NCBI GenBank assembly: GCA_031268935.1
Contig: JAIRWL010000011.1
Location: 1 to 57,579, forward strand
Direction of reading: 5' to 3'
DNA length: 57,579 nt
Origin: Holosporales bacterium
GTDB lineage: Bacteria; Pseudomonadota; Alphaproteobacteria; RUG11792
The translations under genes and the position numbers were made by a program. The notes beneath the pieces were generated by a model. The model did not search any database, was not told where the DNA came from, and saw only the letters and a list, made by a program, of their open reading frames with translations. Of this stretch, positions 45,255-53,374 are shown piece by piece; the stretch's first letter is position 1, and every line of letters begins with the position of its first letter.

Positions 45255-46709
45255 GTGCAACTTTCCAAATATCTCTTATGTGGCGGCTTAATCGCCCTTG
45301 CGAGCCGTTCATTTGCGGCGTTTGAACCGTCTACCTTTATTGATGCGGCGAAGAATGTAGCGAAGGACGCGCTCGGCTCATCGGACTCAGCAGCCCAATT
45401 GAAGAAGCTCACGGACAACCTCGCGGCATTGGGAAGTAAAAATGATGAGCTTAAGAAGCAAATAGAGCAGATACAAAAGGATTTGGCTACAAAATTATCT
45501 CAGCCCGGAGCTTCAGCAGAAGACATCGCGGCATTGGGAAGTAAATATGATGAACTTAAGAAAAATATAGAGCAGATACAAGCAGATATGAAGGAGACAA
45601 ATGAAAGTATCCTAGAGTTGACTAAAAAATTATCTCAGTTTGGTGCTTCAGCGGAAGACATCGCGGCATTGGGGAGTAAAAATGATGAAATTGAGAAGCA
45701 AATAGAGGAGATACAAAAGGAATTGACTGGAAAATTATCTGATCAAATGACCAAGCTTCAACATGAAAATGCTCAGCTTGTAACCAGAGTGAAAAGAATG
45801 GAACAAATGAAAGCGTCGCATGCTAAGGAAAAGTCGCAATCTAACTCGGCGGCGGATGATTCACCCGCAGTATCTTCATTCCTTACTTATAGCAAATTGA
45901 AAGATGGAATAAATTCAGGCTCACCCATCAGTTCTCTTTGTACCGGCTTGAACCCGTCGCAAGCCGAGAGCTTGGTCAAGATTGAGACTGCTATATCGCA
46001 AGGAGCAGCTGAACCCGCCGTGAGTGATGAAATAAAGTCACTGCAGGCCGATATTGCGAAAAGCGAAAGCAATGCCTCTAAAATAGGAGACAATTATATA
46101 TTCGGCGGCCTGAATCCTTGGCTAGCTAAAGAAATTACTACATCGTATTTATATCAAAAATTTAAAGGCGGACAAGATCCTGTACTTCCTCAGGGCCTGT
46201 CCGATGTGGATACAGAATATCTCGCAACGTTTAAACAACTCGTTGAATCTGGCGCCTCGCTGGGTCGGATTAAGAGTCTACTTAGCAAAATCCCGGGCGG
46301 TGTCGCTAGGAAAATTGTTAATCCAGCTCCTGCCGGCCCGTCGATAAAATTACCGGAGCAAATTAAGGCCCAGAACCCTGGGGGACAGGGATCCTTTGGA
46401 GCAGGAGGTCCACAGGGGATGAGAGGTAATGCCCAGAACCCTGGGGGACAAGGAGCCTTTGGAGCAGGAGGTCCACAGGGGATGAGAGGTAATGCCCAGA
46501 ACCCTGGGGGACAGGGAGCCTTTGGAGGAAATCGACGTACTGTGGTGGATTTGACTGATGGACAAGCTTGGAGCTTAAGAGATAAACATCTATCGCGATT
46601 TGGGACTAGAGTGCACCCGGTCGTGATTGATGGGGTGACCGTCGTGCCGATTAATGGGGATGCCAAAAGACTTCTTAAATTTCTATCACCTGCTGCTGGC
46701 AATGACTAG
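45255..46709 (+). CDS. Secreted coiled-coil protein with two repeat families
   Basis: This 484-residue protein starts at GTG after a strong Shine-Dalgarno sequence. The signal peptide (MQLSKYLLCGGLIALASRSF) is cleaved near FAA. Residues about 50-180 hold three copies of a coiled-coil unit (LAALGSKNDELKKQIEQIQK, then LATKLSQPGASAEDI), the middle one longer. A helical domain follows, then residues about 375-425 hold two full copies and one partial copy of AQNPGGQGAFGAGGPQGMRG. The last 60 residues form a small mixed domain. It looks like a fibrous surface or matrix protein. The near-identical DNA of the Gly-rich repeats suggests recent unit gain. A stem-loop terminator follows. Confidence 0.75.
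   Translation: MQLSKYLLCGGLIALASRSFAAFEPSTFIDAAKNVAKDALGSSDSAAQLKKLTDNLAALGSKNDELKKQIEQIQKDLATKLSQPGASAEDIAALGSKYDELKKNIEQIQADMKETNESILELTKKLSQFGASAEDIAALGSKNDEIEKQIEEIQKELTGKLSDQMTKLQHENAQLVTRVKRMEQMKASHAKEKSQSNSAADDSPAVSSFLTYSKLKDGINSGSPISSLCTGLNPSQAESLVKIETAISQGAAEPAVSDEIKSLQADIAKSESNASKIGDNYIFGGLNPWLAKEITTSYLYQKFKGGQDPVLPQGLSDVDTEYLATFKQLVESGASLGRIKSLLSKIPGGVARKIVNPAPAGPSIKLPEQIKAQNPGGQGSFGAGGPQGMRGNAQNPGGQGAFGAGGPQGMRGNAQNPGGQGAFGGNRRTVVDLTDGQAWSLRDKHLSRFGTRVHPVVIDGVTVVPINGDAKRLLKFLSPAAGND
46373..46530. repeat. 63-bp tandem repeat encoding Gly-rich units
   Basis: The unit gcccagaaccctgggggaca is the start of a 63-base period found at about 46369, 46432 and 46495. The first two units are full length and nearly identical, and the third is partial. 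Each encodes 21 residues, so copy-number change would keep the frame. Confidence 0.85.
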
Positions 46710-46713
46710 AATC

Positions 46714-46738
46714 CCCTTAGAGCATAGCCCTCTAAGGG
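46714..46738 (+). terminator. Stem-loop terminator after the coiled-coil gene
   Basis: CCCTTAGAG pairs perfectly with CTCTAAGGG around a seven-base loop, five bases after the stop codon. The T-run that follows is short (TTT), so it may be a weak intrinsic terminator. Confidence 0.6.
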
Positions 46739-46743
46739 TTTCC

Positions 46744-47015
46744 AAATTGAATGGCTTAACAAAACAAAGGCTGGGAATAGGCATTGTCTACTCACAAATT
46801 GAATGGCTGAATAAAAAAAAGGCTTGGGCTAGGTATTGTCTACTCACAACTCTAGCTCTTTCAGGTTTTTCATGGATTATCTGAGGGATTCACCGTCTCC
46901 TCATAGAATGAATTATCCGAGGGCCTAGCCGTCTGATAAACCGGCTCTCACGGTCTGATAAACCGTCTGATAATTAGGGTGACTTTAATGAATTATCTTT
47001 AATGAATTATTAAGG
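46744..47015. repeat. Cluster of short direct repeats
   Basis: A 52-base unit (aaattgaatggct then ggct and attgtctactcac) occurs twice at 46744-46795 and 46796-46848. Then gtctgataa(acc) occurs at 46931, 46953 and 46965, and ctttaatgaattat is duplicated near 46983-47010. No coding frame is supported. The cluster lies between two secreted-protein genes. Confidence 0.7.
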
Positions 47016-47067
47016 ATTCAGGAATACACTAATTCATGCATAGTCCATCGAATCGCAAGGAAATCCC

Positions 47068-47550
47068 ATGAAACATTCGATCCTCAAGTGGGTCCCAATG
47101 GTAATCATTCAGCTGATGATAATCTCAGGGCAGATAGTAACGGCTGGACAGTATCCATTACGTGCTGGAACAGGAGTAAGGTGGACAGAAGAAGACACAG
47201 ACCTGTTAATCGGTCTTGTAAATCGGCATATAGAGCAGATCGGGCGGCCCGCTTGGCGTCTAATCAGTTGGCAGTTCCACAACCGTACAGAGGATAGTTG
47301 TCGGCGTAGGTTTCGATATGAAAGCAAAAGACAACGCCTTATTCGGTCAGTGCAACGGTCCCTAGATCCTCCGGAATACAACAATCGGTTATTCATAATG
47401 CCAACGGATACATCGGATCAAGTGCGGTTACCAGGATTGTCCCGAGGTTCACACATAGGCGCTCCACCGGTTCTTCAGGCTGAGCCCCGTAGAGACTCAG
47501 AAAGGGCCCCGGCGGAAACGGCCACAGCGCAGGATAATCGGAACTGGTGA
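47068..47550 (+). CDS. Secreted protein with Myb/SANT-like domain
   Basis: This 160-residue protein follows AAGGAAA and has a Sec signal (MKHSILKWVPMVIIQLMIIS, cleavage near VTAG). Residues about 36-88 fit a Myb/SANT repeat: VRWTEEDTDLLIGLVNRHIE, then PAWRLISWQFHNRTEDSCRRRFRYE. The three core aromatics are Trp39, Trp63 and Phe82, and the NRT-x3-CR-x-R signature of helix 3 is intact. The C-terminus is basic, then Pro/Glu rich. Myb domains are common in eukaryotic transcription factors and rare in exported bacterial proteins. A host-nucleus effector is possible (inference). The start and signal are well supported; the Myb call is from pattern only. Confidence 0.7.
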   Translation: MKHSILKWVPMVIIQLMIISGQIVTAGQYPLRAGTGVRWTEEDTDLLIGLVNRHIEQIGRPAWRLISWQFHNRTEDSCRRRFRYESKRQRLIRSVQRSLDPPEYNNRLFIMPTDTSDQVRLPGLSRGSHIGAPPVLQAEPRRDSERAPAETATAQDNRNW

Positions 47551-47834
47551 GAGGAGGCGGCAGAGCCACAGGAATCAGCTTGGTTGAGGTGAGAAATATC
47601 AAGGATAGTTTCAGCGTCACGTTCATCCAATATGGGATCAAACAAGTGATAGGGGTAAGGAACAGGAAAAGGAGTCACATCGGGTGACACCTCGATCTGT
47701 TCTCGAGGTATTTCTGCTGGGGCACTGAAGCTTCGCAGCAACGGCCCATTGGTAGAAGAAAAAGGAGCTTGAGATCCGGCAATGTGAATATCAGGCCCAG
47801 GTCCCAGAGTCATGGGGAATCCAGGATGGTTCAC
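47475..47834 (-). CDS. Possible small protein of unknown function
   Basis: This open frame of about 119 residues (GTG start; an ATG follows at codon 8) has a plausible acidic, Pro/Ser-rich composition (AEIPREQIEVSPDV, PYPYHLFDPILDERDAETIL). It overlaps the end of the Myb-like gene by 76 bases on the opposite strand and has no signal peptide. GGAGGT abuts the GTG with no spacing, which is unfavourable. It may be a real short gene or the remnant of one. Confidence 0.25.
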   Translation of the reverse strand: MNHPGFPMTLGPGPDIHIAGSQAPFSSTNGPLLRSFSAPAEIPREQIEVSPDVTPFPVPYPYHLFDPILDERDAETILDISHLNQADSCGSAASSHQFRLSCAVAVSAGALSESLRGSA

Positions 47835-47982
47835 ACCTCCTGGCTGGGGGTAGGGAATTACAAGTCCTAATCAATTCCTATCCACAAAAAAGCAATAGTT
47901 TTCCACAGAGACCGTTAACGAATTATTAATAATAGTTAAGATATCCTCGCCCGAGTAGAAAATCTTTGGTCCTGAGGGCCCC

Positions 47983-49506
47983 ATGAAACCTTCGTCTTTA
48001 ATCAATCGTTTACTCAGTATGTCAGTCATATTATCCCCTTTGCAAGCCTCGGATACTGACCCAGAGCTGGGAATTATAAGCAAAAAACATAGTGATAACT
48101 TTAAGGCACTGGGCAGTCGGCGGGCAGTTCTGGGATTGACAAAGGGAAGTGGCATAGTTCCCCTAGTCGAACCCCAAGCCGAGAGCGAAAATGAGGGAAG
48201 TGATAGCGACTTGCCGGATTGTGAAGAATCGCGCACAGCTAAACAAAGAGTAGTATCAACAGAGTCTGGATTTCTCGGGGAGGAAGGGCTAGGGGAGGAC
48301 GGTTCTGAGTCCAAAGAATCCCGATTCACACATCACGATTCCAACCCCAGGGGCAGGCTGGGAGAAGTTGTTAAGAGAGTCCGTTTCCCTCAAGAAATTC
48401 TCCCGGGCGCCCCCAGGAGAGAAGTAGCTCGTGTTCTGTCATATTGGAGAGAGGGGTCTCGGGAAAGCTTGGTATTAATGTATACAATGGATCCAAGAAG
48501 CGTTCCCGGAACAGCATGTTTAGCCCTTGGGAGGAAAGGGGGAAGGAATAGAGATTTACACAGGCGAGACCCAGACATTTTTCGGTTATTTGATGGGAGA
48601 GACCAGGCAGGAGCAGGGCAGAGGGGATTCGGTTTGCGGTATACAGGGGATCCAGTGGACGTCCCCAAGCTCGCCTCGATCTCTCACAGGAGTCAATGGG
48701 CTGAGCATACATCTCCCGGCAGAGCGCAAGGGCTTGTTCCGTCACCGGGGCGACGAGTTGTATGGAGATTAGTAGGGGGGAGGTTTGTAAAGGAGAACGG
48801 GAACCAACCTCCTCCATCCCCTTCCTTATCATTAGTGTTGAGTTGGCAAATGGAAAGGTCCCGCGGATCAACTGGAGGAGTATCTCGCTCGCCCAGTGGA
48901 GATCAGGGCTTTTTTGCACAATGTTGGGCCGGCAGATGGGATAGGTTCGGCCGTGCGGTCCCCGCGAGCCTAGCACTTCATCCCTTCAGGGGGTGGATGG
49001 GAATGCCAGTTGAACCGAGAATGTTAGCTATCTCGGCATCCGCTCAGGGGGATAGAGAGGCAGTAGATTGCCCAGGTACTCCATCCGCGGGAGATGGTGC
49101 TCAGACACAAGTGGCAGGAGATAACCAGCAAAGAGCAAAAGGTTTTACCTGTACCTTCTTCCCTGGGGATCGCAGTTTTCCTCGGGTCTTAGGGTTTGAG
49201 GATCAGCCAAGCGAACTGCATCCGACAACTAGACTGGGCGGAAGTGGTAAGTGGGGCGGTCATTGGGGCGTGTTCGGTCCAAGGAAAAAAAATCTCTCCG
49301 TGCTAGGCTTGGAAGAAGAGGAGGTGGCAGCAGAGGTGGAAGAAGAGGAGGTGGAAGAACTCTTTATAGAGGATATGCCCCCACGAACAATAATCCCTTT
49401 TGTTAGGAATGATTCGGATGAAGAGTCGGAGGTTGAGGACAGTGGGAATCTGTCTCCAGCTATTCCCCCGGGCAGCCAGGAAGTGGGAGAGGAAACTCCC
49501 AATTAG
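47983..49506 (+). CDS. Putative secreted acidic protein of unknown function
   Basis: This uninterrupted 507-residue frame begins with a likely signal peptide (MKPSSLINRLLSMSVILSPL, cleavage after QAS). Residues about 60-110 and the last 80 residues are strongly acidic (VEEEEVEELFIEDM and NDSDEESEVEDSG), as in proteins with disordered acidic tails. The middle third is rich in Arg, Gly and Trp, and an opposite-strand frame (48371-48976) is also open for 201 residues and looks protein-like. The middle may therefore be decayed or the gene may be rearranged. No domain is recognised. The Shine-Dalgarno sequence is weak (GAGGG). Confidence 0.5.
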   Translation: MKPSSLINRLLSMSVILSPLQASDTDPELGIISKKHSDNFKALGSRRAVLGLTKGSGIVPLVEPQAESENEGSDSDLPDCEESRTAKQRVVSTESGFLGEEGLGEDGSESKESRFTHHDSNPRGRLGEVVKRVRFPQEILPGAPRREVARVLSYWREGSRESLVLMYTMDPRSVPGTACLALGRKGGRNRDLHRRDPDIFRLFDGRDQAGAGQRGFGLRYTGDPVDVPKLASISHRSQWAEHTSPGRAQGLVPSPGRRVVWRLVGGRFVKENGNQPPPSPSLSLVLSWQMERSRGSTGGVSRSPSGDQGFFAQCWAGRWDRFGRAVPASLALHPFRGWMGMPVEPRMLAISASAQGDREAVDCPGTPSAGDGAQTQVAGDNQQRAKGFTCTFFPGDRSFPRVLGFEDQPSELHPTTRLGGSGKWGGHWGVFGPRKKNLSVLGLEEEEVAAEVEEEEVEELFIEDMPPRTIIPFVRNDSDEESEVEDSGNLSPAIPPGSQEVGEETPN

Positions 49507-49661
49507 GGGACGTACAGACCGCCTCACCAGCAGGAGGGATCCTTTCCCAATAGGATCTTGAGTGCTTTTTACAAGAAGCAAATTCGAGAATTGGAGGAGT
49601 GATAGAGGGATGGTAAAATAGTCCTGCCCTGCAGAAGAGGCTGGCTGAAGGTCACAGAATA

Positions 49662-50171
49662 TTGGGGAGTCATGAGGCGGGGTGGATAACTCAAAGGCCC
49701 CAAGTTGCCGAACCCGCCCCGGATCAGTCAGGAGCGCATCCGAGAAGGGCAGACCCACGTTCTTTCTTTGTCTCCGGAAGGTTGCGAGTGCCGGAGGTAG
49801 CGGTATTCCGTTTCCCTGGAATTATAAAGTTGCGCCTGGCCAATAAATCTCTGTTAGAGTGCTTGAATATCAATGGCTTTCAAAAACTCGAAAATTCTTA
49901 CAATCTGGTGGAGGGTGGAGGTGCCATCGGAGTCGACTCGGAATCCCTAACAGCAAAGTTCGAAGGGGATACCGTAAGGGACGCGTTCTCCGAGAGATTA
50001 CAATCCTGGAGCAGGAACAAGGCGATTGAATTAGATGCAGACGTGGAACGGATAGGTCTGGACGATTTGGAGCCGGTGCTAAGATGTATGGGCGAAAAAG
50101 TAAAACGATACAAAGATGAGATCTTAAGATGGAAGGGTGGCCAGATGGTTCAGGTGCGACGGCGGTTATAG
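49662..50171 (+). CDS. Hypothetical protein, possibly a 3' gene fragment
   Basis: This 169-residue frame starts at a TTG without a good ribosome site. The last 110 residues (LANKSLLECLNINGFQKLEN, then LDADVERIGLDDLEPVLRCM and GEKVKRYKDEILRWKGG) look like a genuine helical protein domain. The first 55 look random and have no signal peptide. It could be the displaced C-terminus of the 47983 gene or the surviving end of another gene. No family is recognised. Confidence 0.4.
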   Translation: MGSHEAGWITQRPQVAEPAPDQSGAHPRRADPRSFFVSGRLRVPEVAVFRFPGIIKLRLANKSLLECLNINGFQKLENSYNLVEGGGAIGVDSESLTAKFEGDTVRDAFSERLQSWSRNKAIELDADVERIGLDDLEPVLRCMGEKVKRYKDEILRWKGGQMVQVRRRL

Positions 50172-50227
50172 CCTGCCGAAGTGAAAGCTTACTTTGAAGC
50201 CCGCATCGGCTGAAGCATTGCGTCACG

Positions 50228-50563
50228 TTGTGGTATCGAGCCGTCTTCCGCATGGTCTTGCTGATGAGGAGGCGATGTAAGGGCTCCGTCGGCAGGGATT
50301 TTTTTTTCGGTGCTTATACCATCACTCGACTGGGTCACGGCAGGTTTATAGCTATCGGGGAGGCCTGTTCAATAACTCGAATGGGACACGGAAGGATTAT
50401 ATCTATCGGGGAGGGTCTGAGTTCCCTTCCACAAATGGCTTGGATATTCCAAGGCAAGATCAGGAGGGGGAGAGGGATCATGTTCGCCGCTCCCCCGGAT
50501 GACGGTAGATCCCTCCCTCTCCGTTCTGTCTTTTTTTCAATCCAGACCCGTGCCACTCCTTAG
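50228..50563 (+). CDS. Doubtful small protein with 17-residue repeat
   Basis: The frame reads ITRLGHGRFIAIGEACS then ITRMGHGRIISIGEGLS, a 51-base direct repeat starting near 50321. A long run of T (about 50299-50307) precedes it. There is no clear signal peptide or Shine-Dalgarno sequence. The 3' end overlaps the convergent gene by four bases. The repeat is real, but whether it is translated is uncertain. Confidence 0.25.
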   Translation: MWYRAVFRMVLLMRRRCKGSVGRDFFFGAYTITRLGHGRFIAIGEACSITRMGHGRIISIGEGLSSLPQMAWIFQGKIRRGRGIMFAAPPDDGRSLPLRSVFFSIQTRATP

Positions 50564-52047
50564 GGGGCCGTGACGATGAGTTCCTGAGGGGGTTGACTGT
50601 CTAGCCAGTCAAAATGTTGGAAGAGGATCTCCATATCATTAACAAAAGTCACACTCCCGTTTGGATGACGCACTTCAATTGTAGGATCTATGATCCCTTG
50701 ACGGGCTCTACGAGCGGCCAATAGTTTCCGTACCTTTTGCCTCAGAGCATTCGTTTGGGCCCGATTCCCAATTATCCCGAGATAAAGGTTTATGCGCAGA
50801 GGATCTGGTGAGGTAACAAAGGTGATTTTATTCTTAAGCTCATACGCTTTCGGATCAGTGCTCAAAATGTCAGTCCAAGGTTGGCCAGCGAATTGGGCCA
50901 GGTGGGCCTTAGCCCGAGTCTGGAATTCAGAGACAGGTGTGAGCCCGTAGGGATCAGATTCATCGATTGGGAGATCACTCCAGTCTCTGAGGGTCTCTAT
51001 CACTGGGGTATGTTCTTTTAGACTGACTAAGAAGGTTCTGCCTGACCCGATGCGAAGCTGGTAAATCGCGCTTGTATTAGTCCCCGGAGCCTCCATACGC
51101 AGCCGTCTCAGCTCTCGTAAATGCCGAACGAGAGGGGACATTTCGCTCTGGGGCATATCTACAAACAAATCAAACCTATGGCTATCCATTGCATCCCTTA
51201 CCTGACTAGCAAAGCCAGAGGGAGTCCTTTCTCGCAATAAAAGTGGGCTGACAGCTGCCGGAGCAACGGGTAGCTTCCGCCGATTCGGGGGAGGAGACTG
51301 AACTGGATCGCTCTCATCATCGGAACCACAGAAGTCAGCGATGGGTCTGGCCGGAGGGCTAGGCTTTTTCCTCGGAGGGGCCGGAGGAGGTGCCGGAAGC
51401 ACAGCGGGCCCTGGCCCAATACCTTGCACATCTCCAGCGGCCTGGTTAAAATTATTTAATAATTCAGCTGAGAACTCAGCCGCTATCCCGGCGACAGGAA
51501 AGGCACGGTCCTCATTGCCTTTTATATTTACATTTCGCAGTCTCATTACTACTTGGTCCCCCTGGAGGAATCTGAACATGTCTTTTTTTCTCACAGTGAT
51601 GACGGGCCACGAGGGGGTCTGTTCCGAAGCAGGTCTTGGCTCCCCATTCACAGGTTGTTCAATTGGAGGCAATCCCAGGTAGCAAATTGAGCATCCAGGG
51701 CAAGATTTTAGGGATTCGGGGAGCAAGAATCCCAGCTCTCTCCTGAAGATGTAGGTTGAGCATTCTACCCGCTTGGAGAAGTGAATGGAAGCAACGAAGC
51801 CTTCCATTGGCAAACTCCCCCCTTTACGGACGCACACTACTGGGACTCGAGTAGGGCCCAAGGCATAAATGGGTGTGCCCGGTGGGAAATGGAGTGGAGT
51901 GTGTACTTGCAAGACACTTCCGCGAAAGATCTCACTATCTGGGGACTGCGCGGCGGGGGTTACTATATGACAGCTAGCTACCATTGCCATTACAATCAGG
52001 ATACGTGACGGTTTGAGGTTATTCCGAGGTTTGATTTGTTTATTCAT
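50560..52047 (-). CDS. Secreted protein of unknown function with Pro-rich linker
   Basis: This protein has about 495 residues when started at MNKQIKPRNN, which has CAGGAGAAG before it; an upstream ATG would add 29 residues. The signal peptide is long (LKPSRILIVMAMVASCHIVT, cleavage near PAAQ). An N-terminal Cys-rich domain (SLKSCPGCSICYLGLPPIEQ) is followed by a Pro-rich linker (about 240-285; PAPPPAPPRKKPSPPARP). A C-terminal alpha/beta-looking domain of about 200 residues ends with GSVTFVNDMEILFQHFDWLD. No family is recognised. Composition matches the other accessory secreted genes. No C-terminal membrane anchor is visible. Confidence 0.7.
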   Translation of the reverse strand: MNKQIKPRNNLKPSRILIVMAMVASCHIVTPAAQSPDSEIFRGSVLQVHTPLHFPPGTPIYALGPTRVPVVCVRKGGSLPMEGFVASIHFSKRVECSTYIFRRELGFLLPESLKSCPGCSICYLGLPPIEQPVNGEPRPASEQTPSWPVITVRKKDMFRFLQGDQVVMRLRNVNIKGNEDRAFPVAGIAAEFSAELLNNFNQAAGDVQGIGPGPAVLPAPPPAPPRKKPSPPARPIADFCGSDDESDPVQSPPPNRRKLPVAPAAVSPLLLRERTPSGFASQVRDAMDSHRFDLFVDMPQSEMSPLVRHLRELRRLRMEAPGTNTSAIYQLRIGSGRTFLVSLKEHTPVIETLRDWSDLPIDESDPYGLTPVSEFQTRAKAHLAQFAGQPWTDILSTDPKAYELKNKITFVTSPDPLRINLYLGIIGNRAQTNALRQKVRKLLAARRARQGIIDPTIEVRHPNGSVTFVNDMEILFQHFDWLDSQPPQELIVTAP

Positions 52048-52537
52048 TAAAACTTCTCCTGCTTCAATTGAGCTGAATGAGTTAAGGTGTAACTTATTGG
52101 GGGATATATTATACTCCTCAATCGTGAAGTTCAAGTCGTTTTATAATTAACCCAGCATATTTAATCATCTTGATTAAGTTTATTATTATTTTCCATAAAT
52201 TAAAAGCAGGATAGACAGAAATGCACAGGCTTAACCAATTCTCTTGATGCACAGATAAAAAAATAGTTACTGCATTGTTTGGGAATCTATTGACGGCAGA
52301 TTACATCACAGGATACAGTGGGTCGGTCCTACCCATTCTCCACGGTGATAGGGCTCCTTCAGTCTCAGAAGTATCTCAACTCTAGAATTAGGCAAATTAA
52401 CTCATGTGGGGCATCCAGTCAATTTATCGATTATGCGTTATAATGGGAAATTTTCTGGATCAGAGGAGCTTGCTCGACGAAATGAAATTATTTTATCCTA
52501 ATTCTACTGGAGTTTTTATTCTCCCTTGGGGTGAGGC
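52048..52537. other. Divergent intergenic region
   Basis: About 490 bases of A+T-rich sequence lie between two divergent secreted-protein genes. It should hold both promoters. No repeat, RNA gene or recognised operator is visible. Confidence 0.3.
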
Positions 52538-53215
52538 ATGGTCGGTAGGCAAATTTTCATAATGATTGTATATATTCTCGCTGGGTTGCATGTCGCCCAA
52601 GCAAATCAGAAACGCAAAAGATATTTCCAACCCAGGCCACTGGCGGCGAGCATCCTTGTTCTGAATCCGGAAGACGGGTCCAGGGTCCGTTACGGGTTAA
52701 CCGGGCGCTTACTCGAATATATAGACAGGCTTGGGAACGTCAGGTCATTGGACGAGAGGGAACAGGCCGCCCCTCCGTTCCAACCTCCCCAGACCGTGGC
52801 GGCTGGCCCAGACGGATTACCACCCCTGGGAGGTCCATTCACGGGCCTTTCACGAGGGGATGCCCCTCAACGGGCAGCTTTCACTGTCCCTCTGTTTGGC
52901 GTCCCACATTTCCGGGCCGATCTAGGGGATGTGCATCAAGAGGTAGATAACTCGGTCCGACAGTTTGCTGCCCGACAGGGGCCGGACGAGACAGGGGAGG
53001 TGTCTCGCGAGGCAGATATCTCGGGCCAGCAGTTTGGTGCCCCACAGGGGCCGGACGAGCGATCGGCTGGGCCACTACGTGCTCAGGATTATCTAGGAAT
53101 AGGATGGATGCTGGAGGGCTCTGAGAACAATCCAGCCCCCGGTCCTTTCCCGCCCATTACAGACATCCCTGGCCCGCCGGGGCCCCCAAGATTGCCAGCG
53201 TACGAATTGCGGTAG
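52538..53215 (+). CDS. Secreted Pro/Gly-rich protein of unknown function
   Basis: This 225-residue protein has a signal peptide (MVGRQIFIMIVYILAGLHVA, cleavage after AQA) and a basic stretch (NQKRKRYFQPRP). A short domain (ILVLNPEDGSRVRYGLTGRL) is followed by a Pro/Gly-rich half with a duplicated unit: VDNSVRQFAARQGPDETGEV and ADISGQQFGAPQGPDERSAG. The end is collagen-like (PGPPGPPRLPAYELR). A GGGGTGAGG ribosome site precedes the ATG. It is the last gene of the large accessory block before ispDF. Confidence 0.65.
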   Translation: MVGRQIFIMIVYILAGLHVAQANQKRKRYFQPRPLAASILVLNPEDGSRVRYGLTGRLLEYIDRLGNVRSLDEREQAAPPFQPPQTVAAGPDGLPPLGGPFTGLSRGDAPQRAAFTVPLFGVPHFRADLGDVHQEVDNSVRQFAARQGPDETGEVSREADISGQQFGAPQGPDERSAGPLRAQDYLGIGWMLEGSENNPAPGPFPPITDIPGPPGPPRLPAYELR

Positions 53216-53374
53216 TGAATCCTAGGAAGAGGCCCGAATGGAGGAGATCAGCTGAAGTGAGGGTACGGAGGAGACCTGGATGGTGGGGGTGGAAGAGAGG
53301 CCCCACAATGCGGAATCTTTCGTGGCAAGTTACTCCTATTACTAGCCTCTTCTTGTTGCTACGGGTGGCGACCT

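Noticed and set aside
46190-46702. 170-residue minus-strand frame across the Gly-rich repeats
   Set aside because: It mirrors the tandem repeats of the well-supported + strand gene and has no start signal.
49260-49502. Ser-rich minus-strand frame
   Set aside because: It is the antisense of the Glu-rich tail of the + frame; Ser runs opposite Glu runs are expected.
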